DNA of 64,000 bases, from NCBI RefSeq assembly GCF_029395475.1, contig NZ_CP113917.1, forward strand, positions 1,550,001 to 1,614,000. The letters are read 5' to 3'. Made by a program: the position numbers and the translations under genes. The DNA is from Bifidobacterium sp. ESL0775 (GTDB taxonomy: Bacteria; Actinomycetota; Actinomycetes; Actinomycetales; Bifidobacteriaceae). Shown here piece after piece: positions 8,765 to 17,542 of this stretch. The notes under the pieces were generated by a model that had not been told where the DNA came from, searched no databases, and saw only the letters and a program-made list of their open reading frames with translations. Within the stretch, counting starts at the first letter, position 1; each line of letters starts with the position of its first letter.

Positions 8765-10299
8765 TGGCCATCGGGACGGCGATGTCGGTCGGACTGGTCG
8801 GGCTCAAGGCCAACGCCATCCAGATGCAGGCCTTCATCTCGCCCGGACTGCCGTATTTCTCCATCATCGGCCTGCCGGACACCTCGCTGAGCGAAGCGCG
8901 CGAACGGGTGAAATCCGCCTGCCAAGCCAGCGGTTTCAGCTGGCCAGAAACACGGGTGACGGTCAACCTCTCCCCTGCCTCGTTGCCCAAACGCGGCTCC
9001 TCGCACGACCTGGCCATCGCGGTTTCCGTGCTGAGCGCGGCCGGAGTCATTCCACACGATTGCCTGGCCGACACCATCGTGCTCGGCGAACTCAACCTCG
9101 ACGGTTCGGTCCTGCCGGTCACCGGCGTCCTGCCGATCGCCCTGTATGCCCGCGAACACGGCATCGACCAGATCATCGTGCCGGATCGCAATGTCGAGGA
9201 AGCCCAACTCGTGGACGAAATCAGCGTCATCGGCATCCGCCATTTGGGCGAACTCATCGAGTTGATGGGCGGGACGGCGAAATACCATATCAACGAGGCG
9301 CGCATCCCCGCCGAGCAAACGGTCAACGACGACGAGGCCAACCTCGCTCCGCCCGTCGGCGACATGGCCGAGGTCATCGGTCAGGAACGTACGAAATGGG
9401 CCTTGGAAGTGGCGGCGGCAGGCGGCCATCATCTGCTCATGACCGGGCCTCCCGGCTCCGGCAAGACCATGCTCGCCTCACGCATGCCCGGCATCATGTG
9501 CCCGCTGAACGAACAGGAGCAGCTTGAGGTCGCTTCGATACGCTCACTGTGCGGGACCTTGCCAAACTATGGCATCAGCGACGTCCCGCCGTTCGAGGCC
9601 CCACACCACACCGCTTCGACGGCATCGCTGGTCGGCGGCGGATCGGGAATCGCCACGCCAGGGGCCATCACGCGCGCCCATCGCGGGGTGCTTTTCATGG
9701 ACGAGGCGCCGGAATTCTCCCCACGCTCGTTGCAGACATTGCGCGAACCACTGGAATCCGGGTACGTCGCCCTCTCCCGCTCGAAAGGCACAACCTACTA
9801 CCCCGCCAATTTCCAGCTCATCATGGCGGCGAACCCCTGCCCGTGCGGCTATGGGTATGGCGACGGCTCACGCTGCACCTGCAAGGAAAAGGACCGCATC
9901 CGTTATTTCTCAAGGCTCTCCGGCCCCATCCTCGACCGCATCGACATCCAGGTAGAGGTGCCGCCGGTGGAGCACCTGATGACACAAAACTCGCAACCAC
10001 AGACCACCAGCGAGCAGATGCGCCATAAGGTCACCACCGCCCGACATACCGCCCAGAAACGTTTCGCCGCCTACCACTGGACCTGCAACGCGCAGGCATC
10101 CGGCACCTGGCTTCGCGCGAACACCTCAAAGGCCGCGCTCACGCTGATCGACGAGGCCTTGGAAAACGAGCGGTTGAGCCTGCGCGGCGCCGACCGCGCG
10201 TTGCGCCTGGCATGGACGCTCGCCGACCTGAGTGGCAAGACGACACCCGGCCACGACGAAATGATGCAAGGCATCGCCTTGCGGACGAAAGAGTCATGA
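8764..10299 (+). CDS. comM: ComM/YifB family AAA ATPase (Mg-chelatase-like)
   Basis: A 511-aa hexameric AAA+ ATPase. In transformable bacteria ComM drives branch migration during natural transformation; its role here is inferred. It has an N-terminal Lon-protease-like fold domain (1-190), Walker A GPPGSGKT at 227-234, Walker B GVLFMDEAPEF at about 307-317, and a zinc-type cluster C358, C360, C370, C372 (NPCPCGYG...CTC). The C-terminal Mg-chelatase helical domain fills about 410-505. Length is normal. It overlaps yraN by one base and dprA by four bases (ATGA), so the three genes are very probably translated from one message as a DNA-processing set. Confidence 0.93.
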   Translation: MAIGTAMSVGLVGLKANAIQMQAFISPGLPYFSIIGLPDTSLSEARERVKSACQASGFSWPETRVTVNLSPASLPKRGSSHDLAIAVSVLSAAGVIPHDCLADTIVLGELNLDGSVLPVTGVLPIALYAREHGIDQIIVPDRNVEEAQLVDEISVIGIRHLGELIELMGGTAKYHINEARIPAEQTVNDDEANLAPPVGDMAEVIGQERTKWALEVAAAGGHHLLMTGPPGSGKTMLASRMPGIMCPLNEQEQLEVASIRSLCGTLPNYGISDVPPFEAPHHTASTASLVGGGSGIATPGAITRAHRGVLFMDEAPEFSPRSLQTLREPLESGYVALSRSKGTTYYPANFQLIMAANPCPCGYGYGDGSRCTCKEKDRIRYFSRLSGPILDRIDIQVEVPPVEHLMTQNSQPQTTSEQMRHKVTTARHTAQKRFAAYHWTCNAQASGTWLRANTSKAALTLIDEALENERLSLRGADRALRLAWTLADLSGKTTPGHDEMMQGIALRTKES

Positions 10300-11981
10300 T
10301 GAACGAGATCACACAAGCGACGGCCAATCCGTCACCCGCCATGTCAGCGGACCGAAAATCGGTCAATACGTCGAACATCGATGAGGACATGCTGGCGCGG
10401 GCCATCCTGACCTTCTGCGTCGACAGCGCCGACGCTTTGCTGTTCGCCACCATCAAAGGAGCCGGCGACGCCGTCACCGCCCTTCGGCTTATCGCCGACG
10501 ACAAAGGAGAGGCAGCGAACCGCAACAGACTCGATGAAGCTTTCGCCACAGGCACGGCCAAATGGGGGCGGAAAGTCAACACACGCGGCATGAGCTCGTT
10601 CCATCACGGCTTGGAACGCTGGCGGGAACGACTTCGTCAACTGCCGTCATCCGATGCCCAAGAACTGACGGAATGGTTCAGTGCAGGTGGGGCCCAATGG
10701 ATCATCGGACCGGCCAGCCCTTACTGGCCGGCTCAGCTCGACGATCTATCAATAAGAAAGGACTGGGCCTCCCCGCTGTGTCTCTGGGGCATCGGCGACC
10801 CGGCGGCTTTGACGAGCTGCCCACAACCATTGGCCGTCGTGGGTTCCCGTGGCGCGGATGATTACGGACGATACGTGGCGAGGACCATCGCCAAGAAAGC
10901 CGCGGAGCAAGGACATCTGGTGGTCTCCGGCGGCGCGTTCGGCATCGATGCCGCTGCGCATTGGGGCGCACTCGACGCCATGAACGGCATCGGAGAGGAC
11001 GAGAGTGGGCGAACCGTCGCCGTCTTCGCCGGAGGTCTCAACCACATTGGCCCCGAGCGCAACCAACCTTTGTTCAATCGCATTAAGGCCAACGGCGGGG
11101 CGCTCATCAGCGAGCTGTGCCCGGACACCATCCCCGAGGCGCGACGGTTCCTCTTGCGCAACCGCATCATCGCGGCCCTGGCCTCCACGGTGGTCGTGGC
11201 GCAGGCTCGCAGCCGCTCGGGAGCGCTCAACACGGCCAACTGGGCGGCGGAGCTCGGACGGGTAGTCTACGCGGCCCCCGGCAACATCAACACCCCAGGC
11301 AACACCGGCTGCAACTGGCTCATCCGCGACCAACGGGCCACCATCCTCACCTCCGTCAATGACATCGACGAAATCTGCCACAAAGGCCATGCACCAAAAG
11401 TAATACATTCTGACGATAGAACGACGACACGAAATAACACTGAAACCGAAGAGAGCCTCGTGAAGGCTCCTATACCAGCCATATCCACCGACGCCAAGGA
11501 GAAAAATCATGAATGCATTGACCATTCCAGAAAGCAATCCCACAACACCGATACCGGTAACGGACACGCTGCCATGCAAATCCCTTTGCCAAGCCGCGCC
11601 GAGGCTTCGCAAGCCGAACAAGGAAACGGCGCAATGGGCCACGACTCATCCGGCCATCCACTCCCGGAATCGCCAACTTCCAAGGCAAAACCCACCCTTG
11701 TGCAGCAGGAGGTGCTGACGGGCATACGCCGTTGCAGGAGACGAGGCGACGCCGCCACGCACGAGGCCATTCTGATGACGCTCAACACCCCCCGTTCGAA
11801 GGCCAAGCACGGACCCGCAGCACAGCACCAATCAAACGACATAACAGAACCAGCCAAGCCATGGAACATCGGAAAGTTGGAAAGCATGCTCGGAGAGATG
11901 GAGCTGCTTGGTATGGTCGAACAGCGATTCGGCACAGTTCATATCATCAGCGGCAATGCCGGTAGAAGCGAGAAATCATGA
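10296..11981 (+). CDS. dprA: DNA-processing protein DprA with long linker and C-terminal winged helix
   Basis: Binds single-stranded DNA and loads RecA in DNA uptake and recombination. The Rossmann-like domain shows VVGSRGADDYGR at 181-192, SGGAFGIDAAAH at 211-222 and the AGGL...P/N region at 245-256. The block EARRFLLRNRIIAALAS at 281-297 and the APGNINTPGNTGCN motif at 327-340 are also intact. At 561 aa it is longer than the usual 300-400 aa. About 100 residues of Thr/Asn/Ser-rich linker (375-475) precede a likely winged-helix domain (about 485-555). The ATG at 10296 overlaps the comM stop as ATGA. Nothing downstream suggests further competence genes in this operon. Confidence 0.92.
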   Translation: MMNEITQATANPSPAMSADRKSVNTSNIDEDMLARAILTFCVDSADALLFATIKGAGDAVTALRLIADDKGEAANRNRLDEAFATGTAKWGRKVNTRGMSSFHHGLERWRERLRQLPSSDAQELTEWFSAGGAQWIIGPASPYWPAQLDDLSIRKDWASPLCLWGIGDPAALTSCPQPLAVVGSRGADDYGRYVARTIAKKAAEQGHLVVSGGAFGIDAAAHWGALDAMNGIGEDESGRTVAVFAGGLNHIGPERNQPLFNRIKANGGALISELCPDTIPEARRFLLRNRIIAALASTVVVAQARSRSGALNTANWAAELGRVVYAAPGNINTPGNTGCNWLIRDQRATILTSVNDIDEICHKGHAPKVIHSDDRTTTRNNTETEESLVKAPIPAISTDAKEKNHECIDHSRKQSHNTDTGNGHAAMQIPLPSRAEASQAEQGNGAMGHDSSGHPLPESPTSKAKPTLVQQEVLTGIRRCRRRGDAATHEAILMTLNTPRSKAKHGPAAQHQSNDITEPAKPWNIGKLESMLGEMELLGMVEQRFGTVHIISGNAGRSEKS

Positions 11982-12052
11982 CTCAATCCATCAAACCAAG
12001 CCGAAAGACAGCAATGGGATACAAACAGCCAGCCACGGGCGTTTCCGAGGCC

Positions 12053-12397
12053 TCAGCACTGCCACTGGCAACGTTGCATGTCAACGACCCATCCATCCTC
12101 GCCGGCGTTCTCATGTTTCGGGGCGGGAGGCAGGAATGATACGCCCTCATCCTCAAGCAACGCCCGCTGACGATCGGGCCCGCCGAACGCAAAGCCAGGA
12201 GCCAGCGAACCATCGCGGAATACGACACGATGGCACGGGATCACGCCCGGTTCAGGATTGGAATGTAGCGCATAACCCACGAACCTCGCGTTGCGCGGAT
12301 TACCCGCGAGCGCCGCCACCTGCCCGTACGTGGCCACCTTGCCTTCGGGAATCTTTCGAACGACATCGTAGACACGTGCATTGAATGTTCCACTCAT
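12053..12397 (-). CDS. MGMT-family (O6-alkylguanine alkyltransferase-like) protein with intact Cys
   Basis: A 114-aa protein covering only the C-terminal DNA-binding half of alkyltransferases. The helix-turn-helix region is GKVATYGQVAALAGNPRNAR (19-38). The active-site motif IPCHRVV at 53-59 keeps Cys55, which the short alkyltransferase-like (ATL) proteins replace with Trp. It could therefore be a minimal methyl acceptor or a damage-recognition protein. The C-terminus ends in the Cys-containing tail MQRCQWQC. The ATG at 12397 has GGGGG three bases upstream; a TTG-initiated extension is less likely. It is convergent with dprA and divergent from sdhA. Confidence 0.82.
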   Translation of the reverse strand: MSGTFNARVYDVVRKIPEGKVATYGQVAALAGNPRNARFVGYALHSNPEPGVIPCHRVVFRDGSLAPGFAFGGPDRQRALLEDEGVSFLPPAPKHENAGEDGWVVDMQRCQWQC

Positions 12398-12498
12398 ACC
12401 CCCATGGTACGAGCGCCCCACCCATAAGGGAAGAGCCAATTAACCTCGTTCCTGCAAAACGCTCTTGCTGGCCTTGTGCCATAATCGGGGGTATGAGT
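12392..12498. repeat. 12-bp inverted repeat spanning both divergent start sites
   Basis: ACTCATACCCCC at 12392-12403 is the exact reverse complement of GGGGGTATGAGT at 12487-12498. Each arm covers the ribosome site and start codon of one of the two divergent genes (alkyltransferase-like and sdhA). It could be a shared control element or coincident ribosome sites. Confidence 0.6.
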
Positions 12499-14409
12499 CC
12501 AGAGCAAGTTGAAGACATGTACGATGCGGTGATCATCGGCGCGGGGGCTGCCGGATTGTCGGCGGCGCTGGGAATTTTACGAACCGATGCGGTCAAGGAA
12601 ATGAAGGCGGAAGGCCGCGAACCGAAGCTTCTGGTCATCTCGAAACTGCAGGCGTTGCGCTCGCACACCGGCTCGGCGGAAGGCGGCATCGCGGCGAGTC
12701 TCGGCAACATCGAACACGACGACTGGCACTGGCATTATTACGACACCGTCAAGGGCGGCGATTGGCTGGTCGATCAGGACGCAGCTAAGATTCTGGCACA
12801 ATACGCCCCGCAGACCGTTGTCAATCTCGAACGCAGCGGAGTGGCGTTCTCCCGTACAGCAGACGGGCATATCGCCCAGCGCAAGTTTGGTGGGCATACC
12901 AAGGATTACGGCAAGGCACCGGTGCGACGCGCGGCATACGCGGCCGACCGCATCGGCCATCAGATCCTCTACGCGCTGTGGCAGCAGTGCATCGGCGCGG
13001 GAGTGCAGTTCGCGGAGGAATGGTACGTCACCGATCTGGTTTTGAACGACGCCAAAGACAAAGCTTGCGGCGTGGTCGCATTCGACACCCATACCGGCAA
13101 GACACATGCCGTCGCCTCGCGCAACGTTCTCATGGCGACCGGCGGTGCGGGGCGTCTTTTCCATACGACCTCGAACTCATGGGACTTGACGGGCGACGGC
13201 ATGGCATTGGCTTTGAAAGCCGGACTGCAACTTGAGGATCCGGAATTCGTACAGTTCCACCCCACCGGACTGGCACACACCGGAATCCTGCTTTCCGAGG
13301 CCTCACGCGGCGAGGGCGGTATCCTGCGCAACGCCGACGGCGAGGCGTTCATGGCCCGTTACGCTCCGGAACACAAGAATCTGGCGGCACGCGACGTGGT
13401 CAGCCGTTCCATCATGGCCGAGGTCGACGCCGGCCGAGGTGTGGCCGACCCCAAGGATCCGGATGGCCCCAAGGATTGCGTCTGGCTGGATATGACCGGA
13501 ATCGATAAGACACACATGCAAGAGGTGCTGCCGCAGGTCGTCGAGACCATCCGCGACTATGCAGGACTCGACCCGAGCAAGGACTGGGTGCCGGTCAAAC
13601 CAACCGCGCATTACACCATGGGCGGCATCCCCATCACCACCAATGGCGAGGTCTACCGCTGGCAGGATGGTGAACGGCATATCGTCCAGGGACTGTACGC
13701 GGCCGGCGAGTGCTCCTGTGTCAGTGTCCACGGCGCGAACCGTTTGGGCGGCAACAGTCTGCTCGACGCCTGTCTTTTCGGCACACGTTCCGGTGAATCC
13801 ATCGCAAAAAGCATCGCCAGCGACGAGGATAACACTGGTAGCACCGACGTACAGTCACCGGATGCCGAAAGGCAGAATTCCACTAATGCCGCAACGGAGA
13901 AACGCAAACTATCAATCAACAACCTGCTGACCTCGTTGGGCAACGATGGCGCTCCGGCCGAAGATGCGGGAGATGCCGAAAAAACATCGACAACAGCGGA
14001 AACAGCTGAAAGCGACGACAACCCATACCAGCTGCTGGCCGACCTTGGCACAACCATGGAGCATGCGGTTGCGGTGAGATGCGACGCCGGCAGCATCGCC
14101 GAAGCGCAACGAACAATCATCAACGAGTTGCTGCCACGAGCGAAAGCGTTGCGCTCCCATTCGGATACCGCCGCCTTCAATCAGGAGCTGACGGCCATTT
14201 TCGAAGTCGACAACCTCCTCGAACTTGCCCAGGCCATGCTCAACGCCTCGGCCGCACGGCACGAATCCCGTGGCGCATTCGCGCGCACCGATTTCCCGCA
14301 ACGCGACGACGAGCATTTCCTGACCCACTCCATGGCTGACGCTACCGGCGAAGTGGATTGGCAACCGGTCCATATCGTCGATATGCCGCCGAAAGCGCGC
14401 GCATACTAA
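12493..14409 (+). CDS. sdhA: Succinate dehydrogenase/fumarate reductase flavoprotein subunit
   Basis: FAD-containing catalytic subunit that interconverts succinate and fumarate. The FAD site is GAGAAG at 16-21, with HTGSAEGGIAA from 58. Substrate and catalytic residues are in QFHPTGL (254-260), SRGEGG (R272), HYTMGG (H373) and ANRLGGNSLLDACLFG (415-430). About 70 residues of Asn/Thr/Glu-rich sequence (442-510) interrupt the point where the flavin domain passes into the C-terminal helical domain, which is not usual. L-aspartate oxidase is the main alternative, but the adjacent iron-sulfur subunit favours Sdh/Frd. The start follows GGGGG; an in-frame ATG lies 108 bases upstream. Confidence 0.88.
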   Translation: MSPEQVEDMYDAVIIGAGAAGLSAALGILRTDAVKEMKAEGREPKLLVISKLQALRSHTGSAEGGIAASLGNIEHDDWHWHYYDTVKGGDWLVDQDAAKILAQYAPQTVVNLERSGVAFSRTADGHIAQRKFGGHTKDYGKAPVRRAAYAADRIGHQILYALWQQCIGAGVQFAEEWYVTDLVLNDAKDKACGVVAFDTHTGKTHAVASRNVLMATGGAGRLFHTTSNSWDLTGDGMALALKAGLQLEDPEFVQFHPTGLAHTGILLSEASRGEGGILRNADGEAFMARYAPEHKNLAARDVVSRSIMAEVDAGRGVADPKDPDGPKDCVWLDMTGIDKTHMQEVLPQVVETIRDYAGLDPSKDWVPVKPTAHYTMGGIPITTNGEVYRWQDGERHIVQGLYAAGECSCVSVHGANRLGGNSLLDACLFGTRSGESIAKSIASDEDNTGSTDVQSPDAERQNSTNAATEKRKLSINNLLTSLGNDGAPAEDAGDAEKTSTTAETAESDDNPYQLLADLGTTMEHAVAVRCDAGSIAEAQRTIINELLPRAKALRSHSDTAAFNQELTAIFEVDNLLELAQAMLNASAARHESRGAFARTDFPQRDDEHFLTHSMADATGEVDWQPVHIVDMPPKARAY

Positions 14410-14508
14410 GTCGGCCAAGAAACCACAATTGACACATAGACCATAGAAACAACGGCCATGGTTCGTGGCAGACTACAGACAGCGGAACAGACAACAAAGG
14501 CACTGGCA

Positions 14509-15582
14509 ATGAGCGATGATGTAATACAAGGAATGAATGTGACCATAAGGGTTCACCGGTTCACCCCGAAACCCGAAGAAGACCGTGCCCGTCGTCATTC
14601 CTCAAGCCCGTTCGGAGCCAAGGCACGCAACGGCAGCCCGTTCGGATCGTCACCGTCGCGCCGTCGGGTGCGCGGCAAACATTGGACGCAGGACTACGCC
14701 ATCCAAGTGCAACCCGGGCAAACCGTGCTCGACTGCTTGCTCGGCATCAAACGCGACACCGACCCGACGCTGGCCTTCCGCTATTCCTGCGGCCATGGCA
14801 TCTGCGGCTCCGATGCGGTGGCCATCAACGGCACGCCGACGCTGCTGTGCACCGCCAAGGTCGAGGATTACGCCAAGCCAGAATCAGGCCAAAATGGCGG
14901 CGCAAACGCAATGGCCGACGAAGGATTCCGGCCGACCGCAACCAAAGAAAACGTCGTGGCCAATAACGCTTCCGTTAACGATTCCAATCAGTCTTACGAT
15001 GACGGCCGCTCTCGCATCATTCCCAGCTCAGGCGATCCCAATAACCTCGGTGGTTTCGATGATTCGAATGGTGCCGCGGCGAATTCAGACAGCCCATCAA
15101 ACCTCGGCCTCATCGAAATCGCCCCGCTGCCTGGCTTCCCCGTGCTGCGCGACCTCATCGTCGACATCGACCAGATGATGAGCCAGATCAAGAAACTCGA
15201 ACCGTATCTCAAAGCCGACGGTAAGCTGGCCACCACCGAAGACGGCAAAATCGACATGTTCGAATACCTGCAACGCCCCGAAGAGCTCAAACGCTATGAG
15301 CTCTTGAGCAATTGCATCTCGTGCGGGGTATGCGAAGGCAGCTGCCCGGTCTACGCCGGCGGCGAGGCGTTCATCGGCCCCGCGGCGCTGATCGCGGCCT
15401 CACGGTTCATCAACGATTCGCGCGACGATGACACCAACGCGCGGCTCAACGCCATCGCCACCGCCGACGGCATCACCGCCTGCCAGTCCGTGCGCGCCTG
15501 CAGCCGCGAGTGCCCCCGCGGCATCGATGTCGGCGAGGAGATGTGGCAACTCACCGAACGGGTCAAGAACCGGCAAATCTAG
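14509..15582 (+). CDS. sdhB: Succinate dehydrogenase/fumarate reductase iron-sulfur subunit
   Basis: Passes electrons from the flavoprotein through three Fe-S clusters. The [2Fe-2S] ligands are C94, C99, D102 and C114 (SCGHGICGSD...LLC). Asp as third ligand is also known in E. coli SdhB. The ferredoxin half has C269, C272, C275 and C279 (NCISCGVCEGSCP) and then C325, C331 and C335. Two regions are odd: a Ser/Arg-rich N-terminus (about 25-56) and an Asn/Ser-rich insertion of about 75 residues (124-199) between the two domains. No cytochrome or membrane-anchor subunit follows, so the electron partner is unknown. The next gene is an unrelated methyltransferase. Confidence 0.88.
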   Translation: MSDDVIQGMNVTIRVHRFTPKPEEDRARRHSSSPFGAKARNGSPFGSSPSRRRVRGKHWTQDYAIQVQPGQTVLDCLLGIKRDTDPTLAFRYSCGHGICGSDAVAINGTPTLLCTAKVEDYAKPESGQNGGANAMADEGFRPTATKENVVANNASVNDSNQSYDDGRSRIIPSSGDPNNLGGFDDSNGAAANSDSPSNLGLIEIAPLPGFPVLRDLIVDIDQMMSQIKKLEPYLKADGKLATTEDGKIDMFEYLQRPEELKRYELLSNCISCGVCEGSCPVYAGGEAFIGPAALIAASRFINDSRDDDTNARLNAIATADGITACQSVRACSRECPRGIDVGEEMWQLTERVKNRQI

Positions 15583-15775
15583 TCCTCCGCCCAAAGCGAC
15601 TCCGGTAATCTCATCATCACAAAAGATGTATGACATTTTATCTTCGTGAAGTGATAACACCGCTGATTCTTCCTTTACGGGCCTTTCATTAGGCTTTGGC
15701 GATTGCTAGCCGTATCATGAAAACCAGTAACGAAGCCGCTATACGCGGAAAGTCAACAGAAGTGCGGAGCGCAAG

Positions 15776-16420
15776 ATGAACAAGACGACGTATACGAACA
15801 TGGCCAAGGTCTGGGAATTCACGGAGGAACATGCGCTGGGCCTCGAAAACGACGTCCTGCGCAAGGCGCGCGCGGACGCCGAAGCGGCCGGGCTTCCGCA
15901 GGGTTCCGCCGCCCAAGCCAACCTGCTACGTTTCATCACCAGGACGCTCAACGCCACCTCGATCATCAGCGTCGGCACCGGTTCAATCGTCGAGGCATTG
16001 CAACTGGTGGAGGGGCTGGGCGGCGCCGGCCAGCTGACGGCCGTGGATTCCTCGGCCCGTGGCATCACCATCATCCGCAGCCTGTTCGCTGACTTCTCCG
16101 ATTCCGTGGACAACCGAACCACCCTGAGGGCCGTCAACACCTCGCCGACCGTCTTCCTGCCGCGGCTCAACGCCGGCACCTACGACCTCATCGTCGTCTC
16201 CGGCGTCGCCTCGAATTATGCGCCCTCATTCGAGCAGGCGGCGAATCTGCTGAAAGCCGGAGGCCGGATCATCTTCACCGACATGTCAGGCTCCGCCTTC
16301 CCCGATGATGACAAACCGAACGCCATGCGCACGCTGTTGACCCAAGTCGAGGACGACGAACGCTTCGAAGAGGCGTTGACCCCGACCGGAACCGGCATGC
16401 TTATCGCCGTGAAACGCTGA
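15776..16420 (+). CDS. SAM-dependent O-methyltransferase (class I)
   Basis: A 214-aa cytoplasmic methyltransferase of the O-methyltransferase family 3 type. The SAM-binding glycine motif is IISVGTGS at 63-70, the ribose-binding acidic position is D91 in LTAVDSS, and a later strand LIVVSG lies at about 142-147. The usual catechol-OMT metal ligands are not clear, so the substrate cannot be named. Length and domain layout are normal. The ATG at 15776 has a modest GGAG-like site. It is convergent with the LOG-family gene, with only eight bases between the stops. Confidence 0.8.
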   Translation: MNKTTYTNMAKVWEFTEEHALGLENDVLRKARADAEAAGLPQGSAAQANLLRFITRTLNATSIISVGTGSIVEALQLVEGLGGAGQLTAVDSSARGITIIRSLFADFSDSVDNRTTLRAVNTSPTVFLPRLNAGTYDLIVVSGVASNYAPSFEQAANLLKAGGRIIFTDMSGSAFPDDDKPNAMRTLLTQVEDDERFEEALTPTGTGMLIAVKR

Positions 16421-16428
16421 ACTTTCAG

Positions 16429-17406
16429 CTATTTCGTCATTCCACCAATCGCCAGCCGAACGGCTTCCTCTGGATTGTCGGTGAACTGCACCTTTTTGAG
16501 GTCTTCCTTCGAGATGAGTCCACGATCAAGCATCGGCCCCTGGACCCAGTCAAAAAGCCCTTTCCAATACTGCGTGTCGAACAGCACCACCGGCTTGGGT
16601 GAGGTCTTGCCGGTCTGCACCAGCGTCAAAATCTCGAACATCTCGTCAAGCGTGCCGAACCCGCCCGGGCAGACGATCAGCGCCGAGGAATACTTGACGA
16701 ACATCATCTTGCGCACGAAGAAATAGCGGAAGTTCATCCCGAGGTTGACCCACTGGTTGAGCCCTTCCTCGTGCGGCAGCTCGATGCCGAGCCCCACGGA
16801 GACGCCACCGGCCTCGGCCGCACCGCGGTTCGCCGCCTCCATGATGCCGGGCCCGCCACCAGTGATGACCGTAATGCCGCCCTGCGCCGCCATCTGGCCC
16901 ATGCGCATGGCCTGATGGTACTCCGGCTCGTCCTCCTTCACCCGAGCCGAACCAAAGACGCACAGCGCCCGACCCAAATCCGCCAGCGCGTCGAAGCCTT
17001 CCACGAATTCCGATTGAATGCGTAACACACGCCAGGGGTCACCATGCCGCCAATCCTTGTTGCCCCGGACTTTGACCGGACGCGCGGCGGCGTTCTTGGC
17101 GAAACTCCCATCATCGCCCCGAACAGCCATGTCGCCTTCGTTGGCCTCGCTGTTCCGGCTTTCATCAGCGATGGCATCGTCATCGGACGCCGCAAGCAAG
17201 GCCTGGTCCGGCGTCTGTTGCGGAATCATGGATCCGCGCATCAACACCGAGCCGCTACGATGCGTCTCCCACGAACGCACATCGCCCATGGAACCTGCTG
17301 CGTCGCCGGCCTTACCCGTACCGTCGATTCCACCATCAGCGCTGCCGGCACCGGACATTTTGCCGACATCGGTTCCGGCGTGGTCATCCGCTCTGTTCAT
17401 TGTCAT
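16429..17406 (-). CDS. LOG-family (TIGR00730-type) Rossmann-fold protein with long N-terminal extension
   Basis: The conserved domain (about 120-325) has GGGPGIMEA at 183-191 and PGGFGTLDE at 247-255. These are the hallmark motifs of LOG proteins, several of which are cytokinin-nucleotide phosphoribohydrolases; the bacterial substrate is usually undefined. Residues 1-110 are a Gly/Ala/Asp-rich low-complexity extension absent from most relatives. The ATG at 17406 is chosen because AGGAGCGTA lies directly upstream; upstream ATGs lack a site. It is divergent from the membrane-protein gene at 17543. Confidence 0.88.
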   Translation of the reverse strand: MTMNRADDHAGTDVGKMSGAGSADGGIDGTGKAGDAAGSMGDVRSWETHRSGSVLMRGSMIPQQTPDQALLAASDDDAIADESRNSEANEGDMAVRGDDGSFAKNAAARPVKVRGNKDWRHGDPWRVLRIQSEFVEGFDALADLGRALCVFGSARVKEDEPEYHQAMRMGQMAAQGGITVITGGGPGIMEAANRGAAEAGGVSVGLGIELPHEEGLNQWVNLGMNFRYFFVRKMMFVKYSSALIVCPGGFGTLDEMFEILTLVQTGKTSPKPVVLFDTQYWKGLFDWVQGPMLDRGLISKEDLKKVQFTDNPEEAVRLAIGGMTK

Positions 17407-17542
17407 TACGCTCCTAGTCTCCATACCCAAAATCCCGCCTCCCATGCCCGTCACACGCAACGCAACATGATTCTTACCGCATGCTATTGTCCTAAGCAGG
17501 AGAAGCCTTCAATACTGTCATTGAAGCAGGAAGGGACGCCAA

